Origin: Flaccisagitta enflata
Taxonomy: Eukaryota > Chaetognatha > Sagittoidea > Aphragmophora
Assembly: GCA_965153355.1 (NCBI GenBank)
Contig: OZ231127.1
Location: 73,780,001-73,844,000 of the forward strand
DNA: 64,000 nucleotides
Reading direction: 5' to 3'
Shown: piece by piece, positions 44,196 to 54,157 of the stretch
Layout of the letters: the number at the start of each line of letters is the position of its first letter
Numbering within the stretch: position 1 is the stretch's first letter
Position numbers and translations under genes: made by a program
The notes under the pieces: model-generated
What the model was told of the DNA's origin: nothing
The model's database searches: none
The model's input: only the letters and a program-made list of their open reading frames with translations

Positions 44196-44741
44196 AAAAG
44201 CTACAGTAGATCTCGTCTAGACTTGATATAACGGGGGCAAGCAGTGTAGAAAAACGAATAAATTCAGGGGAGTGATAACGGGTGGTCAAGTAAAAATGAT
44301 TTTTTTGTTTTCTCATATCTTTTGTAGAAAAATGTTTAAAGCCAAAATGATATGGTGCAGGAAAATTTTTGTCATTATTGTGATTTTTGTAATTTTCTTA
44401 TAAATTTCAAGTTATTCGAAATAAACTTAATCTAATTTTGGACCAGCTTGATTTTTGTAATAGTTTTTCATATAAAAATAAAAAAAAATTTCATGGATTC
44501 ACTATTTATAGTTAAGGATGACTCAAAAACTTGTAAAATACCTAACAAAAATCATAGAAATATAAATATACAACAAAACAAAAGATACTTCTGATAAACA
44601 TTTTTTTCTTTTTTATTCAAATATCTTAAACCAAAGCTTGGTGGCTTATAAATAATTGTGTTAATTTCAGACCGAACCTAATAACATGTGTGTTTCTTAA
44701 AAACAACTGATTATCTATGTTATCACTGATTTATGCAAACA
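44196..44741. repeat. Family E AT-rich repeat, related to the 49.8-50.7 kb palindrome
   Basis: CTACAGTAGATCTCGTCTAG at ~44,203, then CTTGATATAACGGGGGCAAG, is the inverted counterpart of 50,630-50,672. Inner blocks (AGGGGAGTGATAACGGGTGGTC) also correspond to sequences near the ends of that palindrome. No ORF is present. Confidence 0.55.
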
Positions 44742-44905
44742 TTTTTAGTCGCGTGCACGCGACTCTACACCTTACCGTGTTGGTCGGTTGGTAGGTCACA
44801 TTGTTAAAATTATGACTTTTTAAGGTTTTTTAAGGTATTTTAAGGTACTCTAGGGTATTTCAGGGTACTTTAGGGTACTTCAGGGTACTTAAGGGTTAGA
44901 GTGGT
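44742..44905 (-). mobile_element. Family A repeat, reverse, with TAGGGTACTT array
   Basis: TTTTTAGTCGCGTGCACGCGACTC, then GGTCGGTTGGTAGGTCACA, then ten-base TTAAGGTATT/TTAGGGTACT units up to ~44,895. The far end is not defined. A related inverted phrase (GACCACTCTATTAAGGG) occurs at ~47,772. Confidence 0.65.
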
Positions 44906-45292
44906 CACTATCTGACCATTTCATCTTGGTCTCTCCGGCATGAACATGGGCCATCCACTACATCCAAGTGGTATTTCTCTCAAAGGTTTTTACTTTTTAA
45001 GCATCTGTAAACCCTACGGAGTAAGATGTGCAGATGAAGGTGGAGGTTGTTGTTTTTTTCCCATTTTTTCTTTTCTTTTTTTTCTTTTCTTCTTTTTTTT
45101 CTTTCAAGTTTGTAGGTTATGCCTATCCAAGGGAAAGACATCATGAAATGTGTTCAAATCACATTGATAGGATTAGTTGAGTAGGCTGGGTACACCTTAC
45201 TACAAACTACTAAATCAGAACCCCCCCTCCCTCCAATAAAAAGGTGATATATGAAGGAATGAATTCTTTATTTCATTCGTTTTTTGCATTGA

Positions 45293-45844
<552 letters not shown>

Positions 45845-45935
45845 GGGGACGGCGGTTGTGATCAATACGATGGTGAAAACTTTACACATTTGCGCGTGCA
45901 CAAGACTTAATTAGCCATTTTCCCGTCGGTTGTTC

Positions 45936-45954
45936 ACACACACACACAAGCACA

Positions 45955-46010
<56 letters not shown>
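45936..46010. repeat. (CA)n microsatellite
   Basis: About 75 bp, mostly CA, with AAGCACACAAACAC interruptions near the start. Confidence 0.93.
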
Positions 46011-46014
<4 letters not shown>

Positions 46015-46116
46015 CTCAATGACAACTGCTGCTCCTAAAATGCACATTTTTAAACCTTTCAACTTGACCTTCATAAATTAACGAAGTAACTGAGGGATGG
46101 ATGGACATACAGAGTC

Positions 46117-46426
46117 ATGACAAAAACCGAGGCCCAAATCCCTGCGTTTAGACCAAAATCCCAGCCTCGGGCCAAAATCTCAGCTCTGAGGCTCAAATTC
46201 TTGCCTTGAGGCTCAAATCCCAACCTTGAGGCTCATGTCCCAGGCCGAAATCTTTACCCAAATGACCAAATCTCAATTACTGGGAGGAGAAGGAGAAAAT
46301 TCCCCATGTGTGAAAGCATAGGTCATCGATCACTTTGGGGCCGCTGCCCTGCTCCCTCACCCAACTTCAAGCACAACTTACTCTGGCAGGGCACGAGTAC
46401 CGCTGACCATCTAAAACTTTTGCGAG
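46117..46426 (-). mobile_element. Family B repeat (subtype 1), reverse, left end decayed
   Basis: Arrays of GGCTCAAATCCCAACCTTGA type are followed by GTGTGAAAGCATAGGTCATC, then TTTGGGGCCGCTGCCC. The tail is GGCAGGGCACGAGTACCGCT, then GACCATCTAAAACTTTTGCG. The opposite inverted arm is missing. Confidence 0.7.
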
Positions 46427-46445
46427 TATTACCCATGGTGGCCCT

Positions 46446-46582
46446 TTTTAGTCGCAGACACGCGACTCCACCTTGCTGTGTTGGTCCGTCGGGAGGTCAC
46501 ATTTTTTAATTGCAATCGGTTTTTGCATTATTGCTCCTGCCCAACAGTCCGCGACTGGATTACCGTGTATCCGGCCTTGTTA
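46446..46582 (-). mobile_element. Family A repeat, reverse, minimal 137-bp copy
   Basis: It runs from TTTTTAGTCGCAGACACGCG through GGTCCGTCGGGAGGTCACA, TTGCTCCTGCCCAAC and GTCCGCGACTGG to CCGTGTATCCGGCCTTGTT. It is a good reference copy because it lacks a tandem array. Confidence 0.8.
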
Positions 46583-46695
46583 AATGTGTTCTCGCATCTC
46601 AAGAAGAGGCCATGTCCGTTCATCCTTCCGTCCGTTGGAGCGTGGCGTTTTTTTTAGTTTGCATAAAATCGAGTAAGATCGAGCAAGATCGGGCA

Positions 46696-46698
<3 letters not shown>

Positions 46699-46790
<92 letters not shown>

Positions 46791-46861
46791 CAATGGGAAA
46801 GGCCATGATGACAAAGATGAAAAAGACCGAGACACAGACTCTCACAGATACACACAGACAC

Positions 46862-46947
<86 letters not shown>
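46699..46947. repeat. (CT)n and (CA)n microsatellites
   Basis: (CT)n at ~46,699-46,784 and (CA)n at ~46,855-46,947, separated by ~70 bp of unique sequence. Confidence 0.95.
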
Positions 46948-46949
<2 letters not shown>

Positions 46950-47787
46950 TTTTTTAACAAGCTCAGTGGCAGAAAGAAAATACAGAGGACCCATCTATAG
47001 GATTTTGGGACTTTAGAAAGTTAACGGGAAAGTTCTTAGGACGCAAAATTGGCTGAAAAAGCAACTTTTGAGCATTACAGCCCCTGCCCAGCCATAAAAC
47101 AGCCCCCGCCGTGTATCCAGCCTAGTTGAATTTGGATGTCCCTTTAGTATTTCTAGTCACGGACAAGCAACTCTACAGGATGCTTTGTCCATTGGTCCAT
47201 TGGTAAGTCCGTCCGTAGTGACTAAGTCAAAAAGAAGAAAAATGATTGCTCTAGATGTATGTGTGTGGGGTTGGGGTTTGGGTGTGGATGGGGGTTAAGG
47301 GTTGGAAGCCCCTGCCCACCCATGTGTGGAGATATTATAACTGCGTGGTACATTATAAAATGAGCTCACGTTGAGGTCTGTAGCTCAATTTGTTTAGGAG
47401 ACATGATAGCGCAATGTTGTGAGGGTTTTCACCATTTTCCTGAAAATGATATCAAATTTGGAAGACTGTTGCTCCTAAACGAATCGAGCTACAAATCTCA
47501 ACTTGGGCTCATTTTCAAGAGCTGTGTCTGCCCTTTAAAATGAGCCCAAGTTGAGGTCATTTTGTCAATTCGTTAAGGAGATATGAGCCGTTGAATTTAT
47601 CTCTTGAAAAAAAGAAGAAAATAGGCATTTACTACTTTTACCCCTCCTCCTCATCCTACTCCGTATTGTTTTAGTCGGATAGAAGAGTCGTCAAACTTGG
47701 GAAATATACTCTGTAATAGTGATGTGATACCCCCTTGAATGCCGTAGTGAGCAACGTGATCGAGTCATGTATGACCACTCTATTAAG
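46948..47787. other. No gene; decayed family A phrase and an internal duplication
   Basis: A reverse family A-like terminus lies at ~47,152-47,215 (CTAGTCACGGACAAGCAACT). Two partly similar blocks (near 47,357-47,410 and 47,535-47,585, around AAATGAGC[T/C]CA[C/A]GTTGAGGTC) form a direct repeat. The inverted form of the same phrase lies between them near 47,490-47,515. No coding evidence. Confidence 0.45.
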
Positions 47788-48120
47788 GGTACTTAAGTAA
47801 TTTTAGGTACTTAAGGTTTTCTAGGGTACTTTCAGATACTTTTGGGTTTTTTAGGTATTTTTGGGTACTTTTTGTTATTTTTGGGTGTTTTTGGGTACTT
47901 TTAGGTATTTTTGGGTGTTTTTGGTTACTTTTGGGTATTTTTGGGTATTTTTGGTCATTTTTAAGTTATTTTTGGTACTTAAGGAATTTTAGGGTACTTT
48001 CACATACTTTTGGGTACTTTTGGGTATTTTTGAGTATTTTTGAGTATCTATTCGCATCTTTAGGTGTTTTTGGGTATTTTTGGGTATCATTGGGTATTTT
48101 TGGGTATTTTTGGTATTTTG
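47788..48120. repeat. TTTTGGGTAC/TTTTGGGTAT tandem array
   Basis: About 330 bp of 10-bp units drifting between TTTAGGTACT and TTTTGGGTAT. It is similar in type to the array in the family A copy at 44.8 kb. Confidence 0.85.
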
Positions 48121-48301
48121 TCAATTTTTTATTGGACACTCGTTATTGGTTCAGAATGTAACATTTTTTGGGACAGACGTTATATAATATGAAGTTGTAG
48201 TATGAAGTTATTTAGTATGAAGATGTAGTATGTAGTTATATAGTGTGAAGTTATGTAGTATGAAGTTGTGTAGTATGAAGTTAAGTAATTGTGTTGTAAC
48301 T

Positions 48302-48792
48302 TAGGGTATGGAAGGGTATGTAAGTAAGTATGTAAGTAAGTATGTAAGTATGTATATAAGTATGTAAATATGTAAGTATATAAGTAAGTAAGTATGTAAG
48401 TATGTAAGTAAGTAAGCATGTAAGTATGTAAGTATGAAAGTATGTGAGTATGTAGGTAAGTATGTAAGTATGTAAGTATGTAAGTATGTATGTAAGTATG
48501 TAAGTATGTAAGTATGTAAGTATGTAAGTATGTATGTAAGTAAGTATGTAAGTATGTGAGTATGTAGGTAAGTATGTAAGTATGTAAGTATGTATGTGAG
48601 TAAGTATGTATGTAAGTATGTAAGTATGTAAGTAAGTATGTAGGTATGTAAGTATGTAAGTATGTAAGTATGTAAGTAAGTATGGAAGTAAGTATGTATG
48701 TAAGTATGTAAATATGTAAGTATGTAAGTATGTAAGTAAGTAAGTATGTATGTATGTATGTATGTATGTATGTATGTATGTATGTATGTATG

Positions 48793-48823
<31 letters not shown>

Positions 48824-49281
48824 GTATGTAAGTATGTAAGTATGTAAGTATGTAAGTAAGTAAGTAAGTATGTAAGTATGTAAGTATGTAAGTATGTGAG
48901 TATGTAGGTAAGTATGTAAGTATGTAAGTAAGTATGTAAGTATGTAAGTATGTAAGTAAGTATGTAAGTATGTAAGTAAGTATGTAAGTATGTAAGTATG
49001 TAAGTATGTAAGTATGTAAGTATGTAAGTATGTAAGTATGTAAGTAAGTATGTAAGTATGTAAGTATGTAAGTATGTACGTAAGTAAGTATGTAAGTATA
49101 AAAGTATGTAAGTATGTAAGTATGTGAGTATGTAGGTAAGTATGTAAGTATGTATGTAAGTATGTAGGTATGTAAGCATGTAAGTATGTAAGTAAGTAAG
49201 TATGTAAGTATGTATGTAATGTAAGTATGTAAGTATGTATGTATGTAAGTATGTAAGTATGTATGTATGTATGTATGTATG

Positions 49282-49312
<31 letters not shown>

Positions 49313-49685
49313 GTAAGTATGTATGTATGTAAGTATGTAAGTAAGTAAGTAAGTAAGTATGTAAGTATGTAAGTAAGTATGTAAGTAAGTATGTAAGTAA
49401 GTAAGTATGTAAGTAAGTATGTATGTAAGTAAGTATGTATGTAAGTATGTAAGTATGTAGTATGTATGTAAGTATGTAAGTAAATATGTAAGTATGTATG
49501 TATGTAAGTATGTAAATATGTAAGTATGTAATTAGGTAAGTTTGTAATTATGTAAGTATGTAAGTATGTAAGTATGTAGTATGTAAGTATGTAGTAAGTA
49601 TGTAGTATGTTAAGTATGTAGTATGAAGTTGTGTAGTTTTGTGTAACTTAGCACGCGACTGTTGGCCTGTTGGGCTTGTTTTTTG
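48302..49685. repeat. (ATGTAAGT)n satellite-like array ending in a family A terminus
   Basis: About 1.3 kb of 4- and 8-bp units (GTAAGTAT, GTATGTAT), with local pure GTAT runs near 48,745-48,820 and 49,258-49,310. It ends near 49,620. GCACGCGACTGTTGGCC..GGGCTTGTTTT at ~49,651-49,682 is the reverse of a family A 5' end (ACAAG..GGCCAAC..AGTCGCGTGC), so the array appears to be the interior of a large reverse family A element. Its other end is uncertain. Confidence 0.85.
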
Positions 49686-49819
49686 TATTTATGTAGTTTT
49701 TTGTTTAAGAATATTTAAAGAATTGATTTTTTTTATATACTTTTCTTCATTTTCAAAAAATCAACTTACAAAAAAAAATTTCAAACTTGTTTGAGGAAAG
49801 GCAAGCTTAGTCACATTTT

Positions 49820-50675
49820 TTTTTGACCACCTGTTATTTGAAACAGACTAATAAATGGATGCTTTATTGCTTATGAAGGCTGGTTGCTATGGAAACGCAT
49901 TTCTATGTATTTTTGCTAAAATATCAATATTTTGAGAAATTTTTTCAGGGAACATTTCTTAAAATCAAATTTGCTACAACAACTTTCCCACAGTATGTTC
50001 TGTAAGAATGTCGCTTGTTAAGCGGTTGCTAGGGGTTGTCACACATCGATACAAGCCCACTAAGAAAACACATTTTTTTATAGAAAAGTTCTCTATGAAA
50101 AAGAACTGACACACAATCATAACAATAGATGGCCAATGACAAAAATTGGGTCATAGGGCCTCTATAAAGTGTGCCCGCCTCTTACCCCATTTCCCATTAC
50201 AAAAGGCAGGAGGCCCTGCAGACCAAAATCCTCCTGTACATTTCCTATTGGACATGGGGGTGGTGGCGGGCACACTCTATAGAAGCCCCATGGTCAATTT
50301 TTTGGGATAGGCTATCTATTGTCATGATTTTATGTCATATCTTTTTAATTGGGAACTTTTCTTCTCCTCTTTGTGGGCTAATGGATACGCTCCCTAGCAA
50401 CAGCCGAATGAGCGATATTCTTACAGAACTAATTGTTGGAAAGTTGTAGCCAATTTAAAAAAATGTACCCCCCAAAAAATCTCTCAAAATATTGATGTTT
50501 TAGCAAGAATACATGGAAATGTGTTTCCATGGCAACTGACCGTAATGGGGAATAAATCATTTTTTTATTAGTTCATATTCCAAATATCAGTCCCCTAGCT
50601 TTGTTTCTCTTCTCATTATCCTTGCCCCCGTCATCTCAAGTCTAGACGAGATCTACTGTAAGCTTTTCTGACCGA
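49820..50675. mobile_element. Long palindromic (foldback) element
   Basis: Arms around ~49,880-50,045 (GGTTGCTATGGAAACGCATT, CTAAAATATCAATATTTTGAG) are inverted at ~50,385-50,540. An inner pair (AATAGATGGCC..GTGTGCCCGCC at ~50,123-50,180, against GGCGGGCACACTCTATAGA..CTATCTATTG at ~50,266-50,320) extends the fold toward the centre. The outer ends carry the CAAGTCTAGACGAGATCTAC phrase shared with 44.2 kb. No credible ORF. Confidence 0.75.
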
Positions 50676-51144
50676 TGCTTCAATGCACAGGATAGAGCAG
50701 TTAGACCAATCAACAGTTTGTAATGGATCTACAAACAAGTGGCTTTAAAGTTTAATCAACCTTCATCAATCATTACACTTTTTTTTCTTATAAGAAGGTC
50801 ACTTGTTGGGCAAGCTTATAATGTTCTTAAATTTAGAGCAGTTTCAAGGCATAAACATTTTAAGATTGTCTTCTTGGAGAAAATGAAGGAAAATGTCAAT
50901 AAAACTACAAAGCAGCAGGTTTAAATCTAAAACTAAGTAAAAAACTATGAAAATGCTGTAAAAAAAACAATTTACATAATTATATCTTAGTTTATTATTT
51001 TCATTGAACAATTGAAGTCTTTCCATATCTTAAACATGTTCTTAAATTTTTGAAGATTTTAAGCTTATGTTTTTAAATTTTAAGCCTAACGGTCTTATAA
51101 ACTTAGTTCTTATAAAAAAAAGTGTATTCGTTCGTCCCTCTGAA
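50676..51144. other. AT-rich, nothing recognised
   Basis: No ORF, TIR or tandem repeat of note. Confidence 0.5.
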
Positions 51145-51295
51145 ACAAGGCCGGATACACGGCAATACAGTCGCGGATGGTTGGGCAGGAGCCGTAATGC
51201 GAAAACCGCTCGCAATTTAACAATATTTTGGACGTACCGGCGTACCGACGTCCGACCGACACAGCAAGTTCTAGAGTCGCGTGTCCGCGACTAAA
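51145..51295 (+). mobile_element. Family A repeat, minimal 151-bp copy
   Basis: It runs from ACAAGGCCGGATACACGGC through CAGTCGCGGATGGTTGGGC and AGGAGCCGTAATGCG to AGAGTCGCGTGTCCGCGACTAAAAA. The terminal hairpin keeps its 7-bp stem (AGTCGCG/CGCGACT) with a changed loop. Confidence 0.8.
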
Positions 51296-51754
51296 AAGAA
51301 ATCTAGGGTTTCGATAACGTTGGGGATGGAAAGGGAGGGGCGGGAGACAGACAAATGAACCCACGGACGGATTGACTACTGGACTGACAGCCTTTTCATG
51401 TGCGTCCTCAGCCATCTGTAAGAGAATGGCTCTGTCGGTTGATCGGTCGTTATTTGGTCGGTCAGTCCATCACGCAAATGTTAAAACCGCGCTTAGCAGC
51501 TCTTCTTCGGTGTCCTATTTTTATTCCTTTTGCTTCTTTGCCTTCATTTACATGCATTCGTTTGATCATTTATTTGTTCATTCTTATTTTCTTTATCTGC
51601 GAGGCGCACATATTGGACATAACTGGGCCTTGTTTAGAGTTTGTTGAGAACTGGGATCTTAAAAAGAATAAGTCGCGAAATCAGCTGGAATATTTATGAG
51701 CATTTCAGCCCCTGTCCACCAAAAATCCAACATTATACCCGCAACACTGCCGGA
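51296..51754. other. No gene; family A-like fragments
   Basis: Phrases such as GTCGGTTGATCGGTCG (near 51,435-51,480) and a family A-like GAGCATTTCAGCCCCTGTCC (near 51,697) are decayed pieces. No coding evidence. Confidence 0.45.
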
Positions 51755-51935
51755 TACACGGCTACCCCTGTCATGTGTGGGTGGGCAGGAGCAATAACTT
51801 AGGTCACCTGATGATTTGGGTAGGAGCAGTGAGGCCAAATACCGCAAAAAAACAAAATCAGTAAAGTGTGAGGGACAAACTGACGGACGGAATGACGGAG
51901 CGACAAAGCGGGTGTAGAGTTTAACAAAAAAGAAA
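51755..51935 (+). mobile_element. Family A repeat, degenerate copy
   Basis: GCCGGATACACGGCTACCCC, then GGGCAGGAGCAATAAC, GTAAAGTGTGAGGGAC and GGACGGAATGACGGAGC, then AAAGCGGGTGTAGAG. The terminal palindrome has been lost. Confidence 0.65.
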
Positions 51936-52380
51936 TAGAATGAAAGGATTAACAAAAGAAATGGAGAATTAAGGGCAGGAAAGGATCGGAGGAAAGCAAA
52001 AATATGTGGATGAGGGTTTTATATGAATAAATGAATGACTGAATGAATGAACTGAATAAAAACGTAAGTGGAAAGACACGAGAGGTAGCAGTCATAACGA
52101 GTGACGCCAAATCCATCATTTTTGCGCAATTTAACAATTGCGTGACGGACAGACCAATAAACCAACAATTGGACAGACATGACCGCTTATAGATGTGCAA
52201 GAACGCACATGAAAGCAAGTAACGCGAGTTTACAATATCGTCGCGTATGGGTCGGCACGGGAGTTACAACCCCCTTCCACAGCCCCTCACACACGTACAT
52301 AACCACAAAATGTTAAATGCGCGTTTTCACACTTGAAAACTTGCTCAGAAAGAAACGAAAAAAAGAAAGACAGAGAGACT

Positions 52381-52391
52381 GAAACAGAGAG

Positions 52392-52454
<63 letters not shown>

Positions 52455-52455
52455 G

Positions 52456-52510
<55 letters not shown>

Positions 52511-52545
52511 ACAAAGAAAGATAGAAAGAAAGAAAGAGAAAGAAA

Positions 52546-52617
<72 letters not shown>

Positions 52618-52704
52618 CAGAAAGAAAGAAAGAAAGACAAAAAGAAAGAAAGAAAAAAAGAAAGAAAGAGAAAAAGAGAGAAAGAAAGGAAGAAAGAAGA
52701 GAAA

Positions 52705-52760
<56 letters not shown>

Positions 52761-52764
52761 GAAA

Positions 52765-52796
<32 letters not shown>

Positions 52797-52800
52797 GAAA

Positions 52801-52879
<79 letters not shown>

Positions 52880-52889
52880 GAAGAAAGAA
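52381..52889. repeat. (GAAA)n microsatellite
   Basis: About 510 bp of GAAA with scattered GA, CA and A-run variants. It abuts a family A copy on the right. Confidence 0.95.
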
Positions 52890-53083
52890 GGCTGGATACA
52901 CGGCTACCCGAGTCGTGGGCAAGCTGTATTTTAGTTCTTTTGATCATTTGAGCTGGAGCAGTGGGGTCAAAGACTGCAAAAAAGTTAAGTGTAACGGACG
53001 GATGGATCAATGGACGAATGGACAGATGGACGGACCAACCGACGAAGCATGGTGTAGAGTCGCGTAGCACGCGACTAAAAAGT
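52890..53083 (+). mobile_element. Family A repeat
   Basis: GGCTGGATACACGGCTACCC, then GAGCTGGAGCAGTGGGG, a GGACGGATGG run, then AGAGTCGCGTAGCACGCGAC and TAAAAA. The hairpin stem is intact, with loop AGC. Confidence 0.75.
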
Positions 53084-53371
53084 TCAGTTAGCTTTATTGC
53101 GAAGAAAAGGACTTTCATTCAGCCAAATCATTACATAACTCATTGACAAGCTTGATCCTTGATTCGGTATGCGAACTAGCGGAATTTTGCTGACGTGTTC
53201 ACTCCCAAATACAAAACACGAAGAAAGAGATGTTTAAAAAACACCTAAAGCGTGTTTCCAACAATAAACCCTAAATGAAGGAATTCAGCTGGGAGGCGAA
53301 AAAAGTAGTGAAATGAAAGAACTTCTCGTGAGTTGGCGGGGAAGAGACCCATACCATTAAAAGCAAAAAAC

Positions 53372-53733
53372 GATGATCTTCATTGGGAACACATCGCGAT
53401 CGATACGTCGGAAGAAGTATGGGAGGTATGGCAGAAAAATGTACTTTGGTAACACTAAAGGTCGTGCAGGGCCCTGAAGCCCTGTGTCAAACGTCATATG
53501 GTTGGTACAGAATAAAAGTATAGGTCATCCGCTATCTTATGAATATACGTATAAGGACTTTCTTCTGACAGGAAAGGGGGAAGAATTTTTTGAAATTTTT
53601 CTCTCGGGTACGGCCTGCAGTCACTTTTTTAAGTACCATCGCGAAACCTCAGATGCTAATGGCGTTTATTCTACGCTGTTGGAGAGAGTAATCAGAGGCG
53701 AACCAGAAAAACATATTCTTGAATTTGAGTAGG
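53372..53733 (+). pseudogene. Unknown protein-coding fragment, possibly frameshifted
   Basis: Three consecutive segments look coding in different frames: DDLHWEHIAIDTSEEVWEVW (53,372 on), LKVVQGPEALCQTSYGWYRI (~53,455-53,515), and SIGHPLSYEYTYKDFLLTGK continuing to HILEFE and a stop at 53,733. Composition is protein-like, not repeat-like. Either introns or frameshifts separate the parts; GT sites exist but are weak. No family is recognised. Confidence 0.35.
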
Positions 53734-53774
53734 GTCGCTACCATAGGTAATTTTATGGTCGGAAAAAAGCCCAG

Positions 53775-54110
53775 TGTGCTTTGGGGCCGCTGCCCAAAAA
53801 GCTCAATAACCCCAAAAAGTAAGTCGCAAAAGCGTTAGATGGTCAGCGGTACCCATGCCCCGAAGGGGTCTGTGACCTATGCTTTCACACAGGGGAATTT
53901 TCTCCTCCTCCTCTTTCTCCTCCTCCTCCTCCTCCTCTGTTTCCCCCCCCCCAACCTCCAGGCCCATAAATCAGCCTCAAAGCCCATACACCAGCCTCAA
54001 GGCCCAAATCCAAGTCTTGAGGTTCAAATCCCTCGAGTCCGGAATTTGGGCCTCAAAGATACAATTTTGGCTAAAAGATGGGATATGGGCCTTGAGGTTG
54101 GGATTTCTAG
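53775..54110 (+). mobile_element. Family B fragments
   Basis: A right terminus (TTTGGGGCCGCTGCCC, 53,779-53,796) is followed by the left part of another copy from 53,822 (AGTCGCAAAAGCGTTAGATG, GGTCAGCGGTACCC, CTATGCTTTCACACAGGGG, a CTCCTC run, then GGCCCATAAATCAGCCTCAA units). The latter copy has no right terminus and appears truncated by ~54,110. Confidence 0.7.
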
Positions 54111-54157
54111 TATCGGGAGATCGTCACTCGCCACATCGTCAATGAAACAATGAAAAT

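Noticed and set aside
48301-49179. A 292-codon LTYLHTYI-repeat frame on the minus strand
   Set aside because: Translation of the ATGTAAGT array; the repeat period simply avoids stops. No start context or conservation evidence.
50171-50449. 92-codon frame within the palindrome
   Set aside because: Lies in the inner inverted repeat of a foldback element and has no start context or domain.
52287-53118. FLSFFLSFF-repeat frames resembling membrane proteins
   Set aside because: Translation of the GAAA microsatellite on the minus strand.
54022-54045. Possible tRNA B-box-like GGTTCAAATCC
   Set aside because: It is one variant of the family B tandem unit; no cloverleaf or A-box is present at the right distance.
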